Shown piece after piece: positions 26,605 to 35,645 of a stretch of DNA of 54,013 bases. The position numbers were made by a program, and so were the translations under genes. Source of the DNA: Microvirga aerophila (GTDB lineage Bacteria > Pseudomonadota > Alphaproteobacteria > Rhizobiales > Beijerinckiaceae); NCBI RefSeq assembly GCF_003332305.1, contig NZ_QOIO01000038.1:1-54013 (forward strand), written 5' to 3'. The first letter of the stretch is position 1; each line of letters starts with the position of its first letter. The notes beneath the pieces were generated by a model, which did no database searches, was not told the DNA's origin, and was given only the letters and a program-made list of their open reading frames with translations.

Positions 26605-27777
26605 ATGCGACAGAGCCTGTTCCTGCTTTCTCTTACAGCCGCCTCCATGCTGGCCGATGGCGTCCGGGCCGCTCCTTATATGATCGTAGGCAATGATGAA
26701 AAGCTCATCTGGGACGAGCAGGGCAAACCGGTTCTCTCAGCGCCCGGTCGCGACAGTGTGTTGATCCTCGACCTGGCCGATCCTGAGACGCCCAAAATCA
26801 TCGCCAATCTCCCTGTCAAAAACTCGATTGTAGGCCCACCGATGAACGTTGCCATCACGCCGGATGGGGTACTGGCGCTTGTCTCTGACTCAGTTGACGT
26901 GGCAAAGGAAAGCGAGACCCTGAAGCAGGTGCCGGATAGCAAGGTTCATGTCATTGACCTCAAAGCGAGCCCGCCTCGTGTTGTGGCCTCTGTAACGACC
27001 GGCAAACAACCCTCAGGGCTCGACGTTTCGCCCAAGGGTGATCAAGCGCTTGTCGCTAACCGGGCAGACGGCACCATAAGTCTGCTCTCGATCCGTGGGA
27101 CGGATGTCACCGTTGTGGACACCCTGGCACTCGGATCCCCGGCCGATCAGGTCGCGCATGTGGCGTTTGCTCCGGATGGCACCAGGGCTCTTGCGGTGAA
27201 GTTCGCGAGCCATAAGGTGTCTCTGCTCGAAATCAAAGATGGCAAGCTAAGCTATAACAAGCTCGACTTGCCGACTGGACCGTGGCCTTACAACGTGGCC
27301 GTTGCGCCATCAGGCAAGATCGCGCTCACAGCGGATAACGGCAATGCGGGAGCATCAGACGGTAGCGTTGATACAGTGAGCGTGATCGACCTGGAGGCAA
27401 CTCCTCCCCGTATCACCGATCGGGTCGTGGTGGGGGATGGTCCCGAAGGGCTAGCAATCAGTCCAAAGGGCGATCTCGCCGCCGCAGCGATCTTGCGTGG
27501 CGGCAACTCGGCGAAAGCGGCGTATTTTTACAATCCGGCTGGCACAGTCACGATCCTGAAGATCGACGGCAAGCAGGTGACGCGCCTGAAGGACGTCGTG
27601 GTGGGCGGGCTGCCCGAGCCGGTCTGCTTTACTCCAGATGGTCGGTACCTGTACGTCGGCAACTACCTCGATCAGGATTTCTCCATCCTCAAGGTTGAGG
27701 GCACCGAAGTGGTTGATACGGGTAAGCGCTTCAAGGTGCCAGGTCATCCTGCTTCTGCCCGCATGAGCGCTCGCTAA
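26605..27777 (+). CDS. Exported YncE-like beta-propeller protein
   Basis: 390 residues from the ATG at 26605, with GGAGG nine bases upstream; the frame is open from 26584 but that part lacks a Shine-Dalgarno. A Sec signal ends near VRA-AP at residue 24. The body is a repeated strand pattern with motifs such as MNVAITPDGVLALVSDS, SGLDVSPKGDQALVANRADG, AHVAFAPDGTRALAVK, EGLAISPKGDLAAAAI and PVCFTPDGRYLYVGNYLDQD, giving six or seven blades of the YncE/lactonase-like propeller. Such proteins bind ligands or DNA in the periplasm or hydrolyse lactones; a function cannot be assigned. It stands alone. Confidence 0.82.
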   Translation: MRQSLFLLSLTAASMLADGVRAAPYMIVGNDEKLIWDEQGKPVLSAPGRDSVLILDLADPETPKIIANLPVKNSIVGPPMNVAITPDGVLALVSDSVDVAKESETLKQVPDSKVHVIDLKASPPRVVASVTTGKQPSGLDVSPKGDQALVANRADGTISLLSIRGTDVTVVDTLALGSPADQVAHVAFAPDGTRALAVKFASHKVSLLEIKDGKLSYNKLDLPTGPWPYNVAVAPSGKIALTADNGNAGASDGSVDTVSVIDLEATPPRITDRVVVGDGPEGLAISPKGDLAAAAILRGGNSAKAAYFYNPAGTVTILKIDGKQVTRLKDVVVGGLPEPVCFTPDGRYLYVGNYLDQDFSILKVEGTEVVDTGKRFKVPGHPASARMSAR

Positions 27778-28059
27778 TCAAGCGGCTGATCGGCTGTCGC
27801 AATCGCATGGCCGTTCCGGCCCAAAGTGTAACTTCGAGACAAGTGAATGGCGGAAGCGGCGCTCGTGGTCGGCAGCGCCCAATGCCGCGGCCAGATCGCC
27901 GAGGCTGAGGTCGCCGCTCGCTTTCGACAAGGCTGCTGTCATTGTCGGGACAAGTCAAAGCAAACCAGTTGTGCCGGCAGGTAGGTTACGTAGAATGCTG
28001 TCAGGTCAAGCGCCGGGAACAGGCGCGGCTATGGTTGGGGACTAGACGGGAGGAAATGA

Positions 28060-29055
28060 ATGACTTCGTTCACGAGACGCGGTTTTATTGCGTCGGCGTC
28101 CACTGTTTTTGCGGGTTCGCTGGTTGGGCTCAAAGCGAGCTTCGCACAATCCACTTATCCCAGCCGACCGATCACGCTCATCTGTCCATGGGGCGCAGGC
28201 GGCGGCACCGATGCGACGGCGCGCATCATCGCGCAGGTGTTGGAGCAGAAGCTCGGCCAGCCCGTCAATGTCGTGAACCGGACCGGTGGTAACGGCGTGG
28301 TCGGGCATACGGCGATTTCCACCGCTCCACCGGACGGCTACACGATCGGACTGCTCACGGTCGAGATTGCCATGATGCACTGGCAGGGGATGACGGAACT
28401 CACGCCGAGAAGCTACACGCCCCTGTCGCTGATGAACGTCGACGCGCCTGCCATCCAGGTGAAGGCCGACAGCCCTTACAAGAATATCAAGGAACTCGCC
28501 GACGCTATCAAGGCAGCCCCGCCTGGCAAGCTAAAAGCTTCGGGAACCGGCCAGGGTGGAATCTGGCATTTGGCCCTTGTAGGATGGCTGCAATCGCTAG
28601 GTCTTCCACCCAACCACGTGGCCTGGGTGCCGTCGAACGGCGCTGCGCCAGGGATGCAGGACTTGGCAGCCGGTGGGATCGATATCGTGCCCTGCTCGCT
28701 CCCTGAAGCCCGGCCCATGATCGATGCAGGTCGCGCCAAAAGCCTCGCCATTCTGGCGTCGGAACGCAACCCGCAATTCCCGAACGTGCCGACTCTCGAC
28801 GAGCAGATGGGCCCCCACAAGTCCGTCGGGGTGTGGCGCGGGATTGCCGGCCCCAAGGGCCTGCCCGCAGACATCCAGGACAAGCTGACCGCCGCCCTCA
28901 AGGAGGTTTACGCGTCCAAGGAATACACGGACTTTATGAGCGGGCGCGGCTTTGGGATCAAATGGGCAGAACGGGCCGAATTCGGTCAGTTCATGGACGA
29001 GTCGGATCGGCAGATGGGCGAAGCCATGAAGGCCGCAGGTTTAGCGAAGACTTGA
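28060..29055 (+). CDS. tctC: Tripartite tricarboxylate transporter binding protein (TctC/Bug family)
   Basis: 331 residues with a Tat-type signal, FTRRGFIASASTVFAGSLVG, processed near FAQ-S at about residue 30; GGAGGAAATGA precedes the ATG. YPSRPITLICPWGAGGGTDATARIIAQ, VVNRTGGNGVVGHTAI and PPDGYTIGLL are the Bug-family N-domain motifs, and PNVPTLDEQ lies in the C domain. It binds a carboxylate in the periplasm for the TctBA permease downstream. The operon continues with an oxidoreductase and a cupin dioxygenase, hinting at an aromatic or keto-acid ligand rather than citrate. Confidence 0.9.
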   Translation: MTSFTRRGFIASASTVFAGSLVGLKASFAQSTYPSRPITLICPWGAGGGTDATARIIAQVLEQKLGQPVNVVNRTGGNGVVGHTAISTAPPDGYTIGLLTVEIAMMHWQGMTELTPRSYTPLSLMNVDAPAIQVKADSPYKNIKELADAIKAAPPGKLKASGTGQGGIWHLALVGWLQSLGLPPNHVAWVPSNGAAPGMQDLAAGGIDIVPCSLPEARPMIDAGRAKSLAILASERNPQFPNVPTLDEQMGPHKSVGVWRGIAGPKGLPADIQDKLTAALKEVYASKEYTDFMSGRGFGIKWAERAEFGQFMDESDRQMGEAMKAAGLAKT

Positions 29056-29207
29056 CAGGATAAGGCCAGAGCAGTCCTCAGCCGCCCGGCCCCGCCGTCC
29101 GTGCATGATTGGAGGGGAATGAAGTGCATGCGCCTCGTTCCCCTCCAGCCTCCGCTTTGACGGCGGCGCCCGATCCACCCTGCCATTCGTTAGTGAGACA
29201 TTCGTTT

Positions 29208-29705
29208 ATGCGCCTGTCCGATCGCGTCACCGGCTCGTTTATCGCCACCTTGGGCGCCCTAGCCACCTATGGCGGATCCCGGCTTCCCCCGGTGCCCGGC
29301 CAAGATGTTGGGCCCAGCGCATTCCCGATGGTGATCGGCGCGGGTCTGATCCTGTGCGGGCTCATGATCGCCCTCGGCATCGGGCGCAGCTTCGAGGAAG
29401 AAGCCGAGGCTGATCTTGCCGCCGTCGAGGGACCTCCACAACGAGCGCAGCCTGCAGATCCGCTGGCCTACCGGCTTCGCGCCCTGCTTCCGCCCGGCCT
29501 GCTTCTGTTCTACGTGTATGCCGCAGATCGCCTCGGCTTCGTGCCGACGACCGCCATCATGATCTTCGTCGTGGCGGTCGCCTTTGGCGCTAGGCTGCGC
29601 GTGGCCCTGCCGCTGGCGGCACTCGCCCCGATCGCCATCCACCTGATCTTCTACAAGCTTCTGCGCGTCCCTTTGCCTCCCGGCCTGCTGCCGATGCCGT
29701 GGTGA
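29208..29705 (+). CDS. tctB: Tripartite tricarboxylate transporter small membrane subunit (TctB)
   Basis: 165 residues from the ATG at 29208, reading MRLSDRVTGSFIATLGALATYGGSRLPP; the open frame back to 29109 is not family-like. Four hydrophobic segments flank a central acidic cytoplasmic loop (EEEAEADLAAVEG). VPGQDVGPSAFPMVIGAGLILCG is the usual TctB block. It overlaps the start region of tctA, so the two subunits are translated together. Confidence 0.87.
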   Translation: MRLSDRVTGSFIATLGALATYGGSRLPPVPGQDVGPSAFPMVIGAGLILCGLMIALGIGRSFEEEAEADLAAVEGPPQRAQPADPLAYRLRALLPPGLLLFYVYAADRLGFVPTTAIMIFVVAVAFGARLRVALPLAALAPIAIHLIFYKLLRVPLPPGLLPMPW

Positions 29706-29707
29706 TC

Positions 29708-31210
29708 ATGAACGAACTCATCGAAGCCTTCCGCCTTGTGCTTGCCCCCGACGTCCTGATCGCGATCCTGCTGTCGTCGATTTACGGCCTCGTCATTGGA
29801 TCGTTGCCTGGCCTGTCGGCCACCATGGCAACAGCTTTGCTCGTGCCGGTGACCTTCTATCTCTCCCCGATCGCGGCGGTAGCCTCGATCATCGCGGCGT
29901 CCGCCATGGCGATCTTCTCAGGAGACATTCCAGGCTGCCTGCTGCGCATTCCCGGAACCCCTGCCTCCGCCGCCTATACGGACGAGGCCTATGCCATGAC
30001 CCGCAAGGGCCAGGCGGAAGTGGCCCTTGGCGCTGGCCTATGGTTCAGCGCCCTCGGAGGGATCGCAGGAACGATCTCGCTCATCGTGATGGCCCCTATC
30101 CTCGCCGAGCTGGCCTTGAATTTTTCGACCTTCGAATATTTTTGGCTCGCCTTCCTGGGCCTGATGTGCGCGACGCTGGTGGCGCGGTCATCCCCCGTGA
30201 AGGCAATCGCCAGCATGCTGCTTGGACTGCTCGTCGCCTGCATCGGCATGGAAAATCCCGGCGGCGTCCCGCGCTTCACCTTTGGAGTCCCGGAACTTTT
30301 GGGCGGCGTCGAGGCAATTCCTGTCCTGGTCGGGGTATTCGCCGTGTCCGAGGTGATCCGGGCCCTTGTGTCGCCGGAGCCGCCTCCCCTGCCGCGACGC
30401 AAGTTCGGCAGCATCCTGGCAGGTCAACTGGCCCTGACCCGCAAATACTGGCGGCAGATGACCCGGGGCAATATCGTCGGCATCATCATCGGAGTCCTCC
30501 CGGGAGCTGGCGCCGACATGGCGGCCTGGGTCAGCTATGCCATGTCGAAGCGGTTCTCCAAGGAGCCGGAGAAGTTCGGTACTGGCCACCCGGAAGGACT
30601 CGTGGAAGCCGGCGCGAGCAACAACGCAAGCCTAGCGAGCGGCTGGGTGCCGTCGCTGCTGTTCGGCATTCCCGGCGACACGATCACTGCGATCGCCATC
30701 GGCGTCCTGTATATGAAGGGGCTCAATCCAGGTCCGACCCTATTCACCGAGAGAGCGTCGAGCATGTACGCGCTCTATATCATCTTCATTCTCGCCAACA
30801 TTCTAATGATTCCCTTAGGCATCGTGATGATCCGCGTGGCGAGCACCGTCTTGCGGGCACCGCGAGCCACGGTCCTGCCGGTGATCCTCGTGTGCTGCGC
30901 CGTGGGAGCTTTTGCGACTGGAAACAATCTGTTCGCGATCGTCTTGGTCGCAATATTCGGCGCCATCGGCTACGTGATGGAGAACAACGGGTACCCGGTC
31001 GCCGCGATGGTGCTCGGCATCGTGATGGGCACCATGGTTGAACAGAGCTTCGTCACATCGCTGATCAAGTCGGACGGGAGCCTGCTGCCGTTCTTCGAGC
31101 GCCCCGTCTCGGCCATTCTTGCGGCGATGACCATCTCTGCCCTGCTCTGGCCCGTCTTCATCTGGCTGTGGAAGCGCATCCGGCACCGGCCACAGGAGCA
31201 GGCGCTGTGA
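29708..31210 (+). CDS. tctA: Tripartite tricarboxylate transporter large permease (TctA)
   Basis: 500 residues from the ATG at 29708; GTG codons at 29699 and 29702 also fit and would overlap the tctB stop. About eleven to twelve membrane segments. IYGLVIGSLPGLSATMATALLVPVTFYL near the N terminus and GIIIGVLPGAGADMAAWVSYAMSKR in the middle are the two TctA signature loops, and GIPGDTITAIAIGVLYMKGLNPGP follows. It forms the sodium- or proton-coupled channel with TctB. Confidence 0.92.
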   Translation: MNELIEAFRLVLAPDVLIAILLSSIYGLVIGSLPGLSATMATALLVPVTFYLSPIAAVASIIAASAMAIFSGDIPGCLLRIPGTPASAAYTDEAYAMTRKGQAEVALGAGLWFSALGGIAGTISLIVMAPILAELALNFSTFEYFWLAFLGLMCATLVARSSPVKAIASMLLGLLVACIGMENPGGVPRFTFGVPELLGGVEAIPVLVGVFAVSEVIRALVSPEPPPLPRRKFGSILAGQLALTRKYWRQMTRGNIVGIIIGVLPGAGADMAAWVSYAMSKRFSKEPEKFGTGHPEGLVEAGASNNASLASGWVPSLLFGIPGDTITAIAIGVLYMKGLNPGPTLFTERASSMYALYIIFILANILMIPLGIVMIRVASTVLRAPRATVLPVILVCCAVGAFATGNNLFAIVLVAIFGAIGYVMENNGYPVAAMVLGIVMGTMVEQSFVTSLIKSDGSLLPFFERPVSAILAAMTISALLWPVFIWLWKRIRHRPQEQAL

Positions 31211-31294
31211 AGCGCTCCCTTGGAACCACGTTCGTGAAATTCAGCGGGTCGGCGTTGCTCGGACGACCGTGCCATATGCAGAAGGTTTGATCGA

Positions 31295-32047
31295 ATGACC
31301 GGTCTGATGGAGACCTTCGCGCCGGGACTTTTTCGACGCCACAGGGTGCTCGTCCTCGGAGGAACGAGCGGCATCGGCCTTGGCGCGGCGCGGGCATTCC
31401 GTCATCTTGGTGCTCAGGTCCTCGCCACCGGAGCCCGCGAGGCCGAGCGGGCCGCCGCAGCCGATGCGTTCGGGTCATCTGAAATAGATTTCGCAGTTCT
31501 CGATGTACGCGATGGCGCTGCTGTTGAGACGCTCGTCGCAGGCTTCGAACGCCTCGACGTCCTCGTCAATGCGGCAGGCGTGATCCAGCGTGACGCGGAA
31601 TACGATCCAGAGGTCTTTGCCGACACGATCGCGATCAATCTGACCGGCACCATGCGCGCCTGCACGGCGGCAAAGGCGAAGCTTGCCTCTTCCAAGGGCT
31701 GCATCGTGAACATTGCCTCCATGCTCACATTCTTTGGTGGAGCACGGGTTCCGGGTTACGCAGCCTCAAAGGGCGGTATAGGCCAACTCACCAAGAGCCT
31801 GGCGGCAGCTTGGGCTCGCGATGGAATTCGCGTGAACGCCGTTGCGCCCGGCTGGATTGCCACGCCGCTGACACAGGCTCTCCAGGATGATCCGGATCGG
31901 GCAGGCCCAATTCTGGCGCGAACACCCATGAGTCGCTGGGGCACGCCGGACGAAGTCGCCGCCGGCATTGTCTTTCTGGCCTCACCCGCTGCGCAATTCG
32001 TGACAGGCGCTATTCTGCCAGTTGATGGCGGCTACTTGACTGTCTGA
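31295..32047 (+). CDS. Short-chain dehydrogenase/reductase
   Basis: 250 residues. VLVLGGTSGIGLGAARAF is the cofactor-binding glycine motif, NAAGVI the NNAG-equivalent, and NIASMLTF with YAASKGG supplies Ser, Tyr and Lys of the catalytic set. IRVNAVAPGWIATPLTQAL and the C-terminal FVTGAILPVDGGY are typical of FabG/glucose-dehydrogenase-like SDRs. It lies 84 bp after tctA and 23 bp before the cupin gene, so it probably oxidises or reduces a compound imported by TctCBA. Confidence 0.88.
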   Translation: MTGLMETFAPGLFRRHRVLVLGGTSGIGLGAARAFRHLGAQVLATGAREAERAAAADAFGSSEIDFAVLDVRDGAAVETLVAGFERLDVLVNAAGVIQRDAEYDPEVFADTIAINLTGTMRACTAAKAKLASSKGCIVNIASMLTFFGGARVPGYAASKGGIGQLTKSLAAAWARDGIRVNAVAPGWIATPLTQALQDDPDRAGPILARTPMSRWGTPDEVAAGIVFLASPAAQFVTGAILPVDGGYLTV

Positions 32048-32070
32048 CCCAATCGACGTGGAGTCTTTCC

Positions 32071-32610
32071 ATGAGCCAATCGGACGCGAGCCATCCGCCC
32101 CTCAACGGCAAGTGGGTGCCCTATCGGCACCCGCAGCCCAAGGAGTCACCACCGGAACTGGTGATTCCGAATGCGATTCCGACGGACGAGCGCATCTGGG
32201 TGCCCGTCGAGGAGAACGTATGGTTCCGCCCTCTCCTGCTGGCTGCCTCCCGCGGATACTGGATGAATCTCCTGCGAGTCCGAAAATCAGGTGTGCTCTC
32301 ACGCCACCGCCATCCGCAACCGGTCCACGCGTTCGTACTGAAGGGCGAATGGCGCTACCTTGAACATGACTGGATTGCAACCGAGGGGTCGTATGCCTAC
32401 GAAGCACCCGGCGAGACACATACCCTTGTGGTCGACCCTCACGTCGAGGAGATGATTACACTGTTTCAGGTGAATGGAGCCATGATTTATGTAGATCCTG
32501 ACGGCAAGGTGGTTGGATTCGATGATGTGTTCACGCGCATTGACAAGTGCCGCGCCCACTACAGCCAGAACGGTCTCGGGGGAGACTACATCGAGCAATT
32601 CATCCGATAA
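32071..32610 (+). CDS. Cupin, 2,4'-dihydroxyacetophenone dioxygenase-like
   Basis: 179 residues of one cupin domain. SRHRHPQPVHAFVLKGEWRYLEHDW provides the first metal-binding motif with clustered His, and PGETHTLVVDP the second. The layout (IPTDERIWVPVEENVWFRPLL ahead of the cupin) matches the 2,4'-dihydroxyacetophenone dioxygenase family, which cleaves an aliphatic C-C bond between carbonyl carbons with a non-haem iron. It is last in the tct-SDR operon; a short diverged repeat follows the stop. Confidence 0.78.
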   Translation: MSQSDASHPPLNGKWVPYRHPQPKESPPELVIPNAIPTDERIWVPVEENVWFRPLLLAASRGYWMNLLRVRKSGVLSRHRHPQPVHAFVLKGEWRYLEHDWIATEGSYAYEAPGETHTLVVDPHVEEMITLFQVNGAMIYVDPDGKVVGFDDVFTRIDKCRAHYSQNGLGGDYIEQFIR

Positions 32611-32682
32611 CTAACGCTCGTACTTTTGCAGGAAGACATCGTCCAGCACGGAAAACCGGGACCACTTTTCCGAACGATCCGC
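32611..32682. repeat. Diverged Rhizobiales-type intergenic palindromic repeat
   Basis: Immediately after the cupin stop the sequence CTAACGCTCGTACTTTTGCA is followed by GGAAAACCGGGACCACTTTT and CCGAACGATCCGC. This follows the order of the widespread Rhizobiales repeat (CTCTAACTTTT ... CCGAAAACCGG-TCCACTTTTCGG). The GGAAAA/TTTTCC arms form a hairpin and may terminate the operon. The rest of the 32683-32945 gap shows no gene. Confidence 0.5.
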
Positions 32683-32945
32683 CAACTAGGCGACGACGCG
32701 CCGACCTTGCGACCGTCCGTTCGTGGCAGATTTTGTTGAAAAACTTTCGAGCACTGCTTCGCCGGATTATTAAGAGCGTCAGCATGTCAGATAAGACTCA
32801 GCACCCTGTCTCCTGACCACCTGGAAAACGGTAGTTGCAGATTTTATCAACACAATCTGCCATTTGCAGACATCTGATAATGGCAATCGTTTCAACGTAC
32901 TGACGAAGGACTCGTTTCAGATCGATATGATCAAAGAAGCCTCGA

Positions 32946-34613
32946 TCAACGACGCTCAAACTCGGAGCCTCGCCTCGTCTGGGCGGCACGCATGATGATG
33001 AGGTCCCCGTGGGTACCATATCCGAGCAGCGTTTCGTGGTACTGCGTACCCTCGAACGTGATGAGCATGTAGGTGGTCTGCCCCCGACTGAAAATCGGGA
33101 CTACCTGCGGATGCGGAATATTGCTTCCGTATGGTGCCTTGAGGAAACCGAGCAGCTTCATCGACAGGTCGTAAACGCGGTATTGTCGATCAACCCCGTC
33201 ACTGGCAAGCAAGTACCACCGTCCGCCGACCCTCTGTAAAATTGTGCCTTCGGTCTGGTCTCGCGAAAGATCGGCCCCGACCTTGTTCAACCGGTTCAGC
33301 GAACCTCCCCTGTCACTGCGGGCAAGCGCTGGGTGGAAATTGAAACCGCGGGCGGGATCTTGATAAGGGCTTTCGACGAACCCGACATACCACCGACCTC
33401 CGATGCGCACCATGGACGGATCCCATGCACTGACATCGGTCGGCAGCGACATTTTTGCGCTCTTCAGCACATGCACACCGCTGAGAATGTTCTCGAAGGT
33501 GCGGCAGTAGCGAACATGCACGCCCTTGAAGGCGAAGTCGCCCCAGCTGCTCACCGCAACATGAAAGCCGCCCTCGCGTTCATTGGCAACAATCTGGCCC
33601 GCATGATCGCCAAGAACGAAGCCGTCGCGCTCAAAAAACAGGGTTGCAACCTGTTCGACCCGGTGAGGCTCATCGAGATCAAGCGTCCATACCCCCCAAT
33701 GCGCAGCCTGGAAAAAGGACAGGCCTGCCTGCGTAGCAGTAAAGTACAGCTTTCCATTCCTGATGTAGGGTCTGCCGTCGGAATAGCAGATGACGTGAAG
33801 ATCCCTGATCCCGGCTTGTCCGAAGTAGCCTGCCCGTACATCTGCGATCGTCACGGTCGTGCCGGCCCCGCCGGCGCCGAACCCATAGCGGAACTGACGC
33901 AGCACGGCCGGATCCCGTAGATCGAGCAGATCTGTGATACGATGCTGCACGAGTGGTACCCAGTCTGCTCCCTTCGCCACAAGGGCTGTCACGTAGTTCT
34001 CGTTTACCGCGAACGCACATTGCATGGCTCCGGCAAGGTCGGCATTCGCCGAGGCAACTCGAGTCTTCCTGCCTCCGACCTGGACGTCGATGCCGACCGT
34101 GCCCCTAGCCGGATCACCGCTGTTTTCGAAGGATGCGACTACGTAGTTGCCCGCATCCTGCACAAGACCGGCAGCGACGGTTCCCGCCTCATTGATCCCT
34201 GTCTCAGAGGCCTCCATCGTCAGGGCCATTGTACAATAAGGCGCGAGGGGACCGGTCTCGGAGCGGAGCAGCGTTGGCTCGGCTCGGGACGAAGTCAGGC
34301 GCAGACGGCCGGGCGAAAGGGTCATCTGGGCCAGATCATCGTCGGATTGCACCCCCGTTCTCGAGAAGCGTCTCAAGGCCGCTTCACGAAATTGCTCATG
34401 GACCTGAGTAAAGCTCTCGGGGAGAAGATCGAAGGGTCGAAACTGCTCGATGATTGAGAACTCGAGGTCGAGAAGGGATGGCTCCAAACGCTCCGCGGGT
34501 CGTGGAGCAAGCTGGGCGATGGCGTCAGCTGCCCAGCTTGGAGAGGCAGCTGTTGTGGCTAGGTTGGCGATAGAGCCGCGCAGGAAATCCAAGCGAGTAA
34601 TGCCGAGCTTCAT
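32946..34613 (-). CDS. Exported protein with a glycosyl-hydrolase-43-like propeller, unknown function
   Basis: 555 residues from the ATG at 34613, preceded by GAGGTG; the open frame begins 12 codons earlier. The N terminus TRLDFLRGSIANLATTAA looks like a Tat signal in which the second Arg is Leu, ending near WAA-DA. Residues about 100-240 are strand-rich (ALTMEASETGINEAGTVAAG, NYVVASFENSGDP) like a concanavalin/LamG-type module. The rest has propeller-like repeats: DLHVICYSDGRPYIRNGKLYF, AWDPSMVRIGGRWYVGFVESP and QRVGGRWYLLASDGVDRQYRVYD, a pattern seen in five-bladed GH43/GH68-type proteins. I cannot place catalytic acids with certainty, so activity is open. It stands alone. Confidence 0.7.
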   Translation of the reverse strand: MKLGITRLDFLRGSIANLATTAASPSWAADAIAQLAPRPAERLEPSLLDLEFSIIEQFRPFDLLPESFTQVHEQFREAALRRFSRTGVQSDDDLAQMTLSPGRLRLTSSRAEPTLLRSETGPLAPYCTMALTMEASETGINEAGTVAAGLVQDAGNYVVASFENSGDPARGTVGIDVQVGGRKTRVASANADLAGAMQCAFAVNENYVTALVAKGADWVPLVQHRITDLLDLRDPAVLRQFRYGFGAGGAGTTVTIADVRAGYFGQAGIRDLHVICYSDGRPYIRNGKLYFTATQAGLSFFQAAHWGVWTLDLDEPHRVEQVATLFFERDGFVLGDHAGQIVANEREGGFHVAVSSWGDFAFKGVHVRYCRTFENILSGVHVLKSAKMSLPTDVSAWDPSMVRIGGRWYVGFVESPYQDPARGFNFHPALARSDRGGSLNRLNKVGADLSRDQTEGTILQRVGGRWYLLASDGVDRQYRVYDLSMKLLGFLKAPYGSNIPHPQVVPIFSRGQTTYMLITFEGTQYHETLLGYGTHGDLIIMRAAQTRRGSEFERR

Positions 34614-35218
34614 GGGCACCTCGTGCTTGCTCACAATGGAGCCCCACAATCTCGGCGAGATTGGGTCTAGGCCTTTCGCTCAGAAGATTATCGGATCACA
34701 AACCTAAGCAACGCGATTAAGGTGAAGCGCCAAGTAAAGGTCCGAAGTGGGTCGATGCTGTTGAAAACTTCGCTGGTTGAGCCGCTGGGTGCCCGGCTCT
34801 CGGGCGGGCTCATAAAGCAGGGCTCGGATCGGCGGGAGCGTGAACCTGATGGAAAGGTTGCCCACAAAGCCGCAATGGATGTGCTGGGCGTCCCTCAGCG
34901 GGCTGAGAGGCAGACGCTGGAGTTTCTCGCAGCTGGCGCTGGGAAGATCCTGGGCAGAGCTCTTTCATAGAAAAATGGCCTCCAGGCTTTATGGGAGCCG
35001 TAAGCTGCTTGACGTTTGGGGTCTGACTTCGGCGTACTCTCGTTAGCGAGCTATTGCAGTCGGTTCCGCCAAGGACCTGTTGCGAAGCAATCCTGGTCCC
35101 CGTTCGAGTGAAGCGAACGGAATGTCCGCTTCACATGCCGATGTCGACGCTCGCCTTAGTTCGGGTAGGTGCCAGGAGCGGCCCTCCTTCCCAGTTCAAA
35201 ACCAAGCCACCTATCAAG
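34614..35218. other. Gene-free interval
   Basis: Around 600 bp in which no frame has a convincing start or family resemblance; the frames at 34722-34970 and 34840-35046 lack Shine-Dalgarno sites. The stretch around 34750-34775 (GCTGTTGAAAACTTCGCTGG) resembles sequences often seen near insertion-sequence ends and is similar to one at about 32727-32745, on the far side of the propeller gene, so old insertion scars are possible. Confidence 0.4.
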
Positions 35219-35443
35219 CTAGCGCCGCCGGACAACGCGGCGGCGGTTGTCTCCTTGCACCTCGTCAACGGCCCCACCGGGCGCTCCGGCCACGGCTCCT
35301 GCCCCAGCACCAACCACAGCCCCGACCGGTCCTCCGACGACCGCGCCTGCGGTTGCCCCAACGGCCGTGCTTGTAGTCTGCTGCCGCGTGGCGCACGCAC
35401 CCGCCAAGAAACATAGGACTGTAACAAATGCGAGCTTTTGCAT
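35219..35443 (-). CDS. Small glycine-zipper outer-membrane-type lipoprotein
   Basis: 74 residues from the ATG at 35443, which follows GGAGGAAA; the frame open further upstream is not coding. MQKLAFVTVLCFLAGACATR is a lipoprotein signal with lipobox LAGAC, so the mature protein starts at an acylated Cys at residue 17. The following AVGATAGAVVGGPVGAVVGA and AGAGAVAGAPGGAV form a glycine zipper like that of SlyB and osmotically induced lipoproteins; the tail is basic (RRRVVRRR). It probably packs in the envelope, and the gene is monocistronic. Confidence 0.8.
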   Translation of the reverse strand: MQKLAFVTVLCFLAGACATRQQTTSTAVGATAGAVVGGPVGAVVGAGAGAVAGAPGGAVDEVQGDNRRRVVRRR

Positions 35444-35645
35444 GGGTTTCCTCCACATAGTCCGACTTATGACCAATAGGATAACTCCGCCAAAGCTGGA
35501 CGGTTCAGATACCAGACAGGGGGACGCAATCCGCCCCACGGTGTGGGAGGTTTAGAGGATCTGTCTCGCTAGAGCGTGCAGCGGTTGCGTGGAATCGGCA
35601 GAGCTGATTCCATACGATTGGTTGTGGTTGGCCGGGAGGAATCCC

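Noticed and set aside
26205..26696. 163-codon plus-strand frame beginning MDQLPLASFLSLL
   Set aside because: No ribosome binding site or family resemblance, low-complexity-free but random-looking, overlaps the well-supported propeller gene start and is antisense to a LysR-like fragment.
34722..35046. Two overlapping plus-strand frames as hypothetical genes
   Set aside because: No Shine-Dalgarno, no family match, and they sit in a stretch resembling insertion scars.
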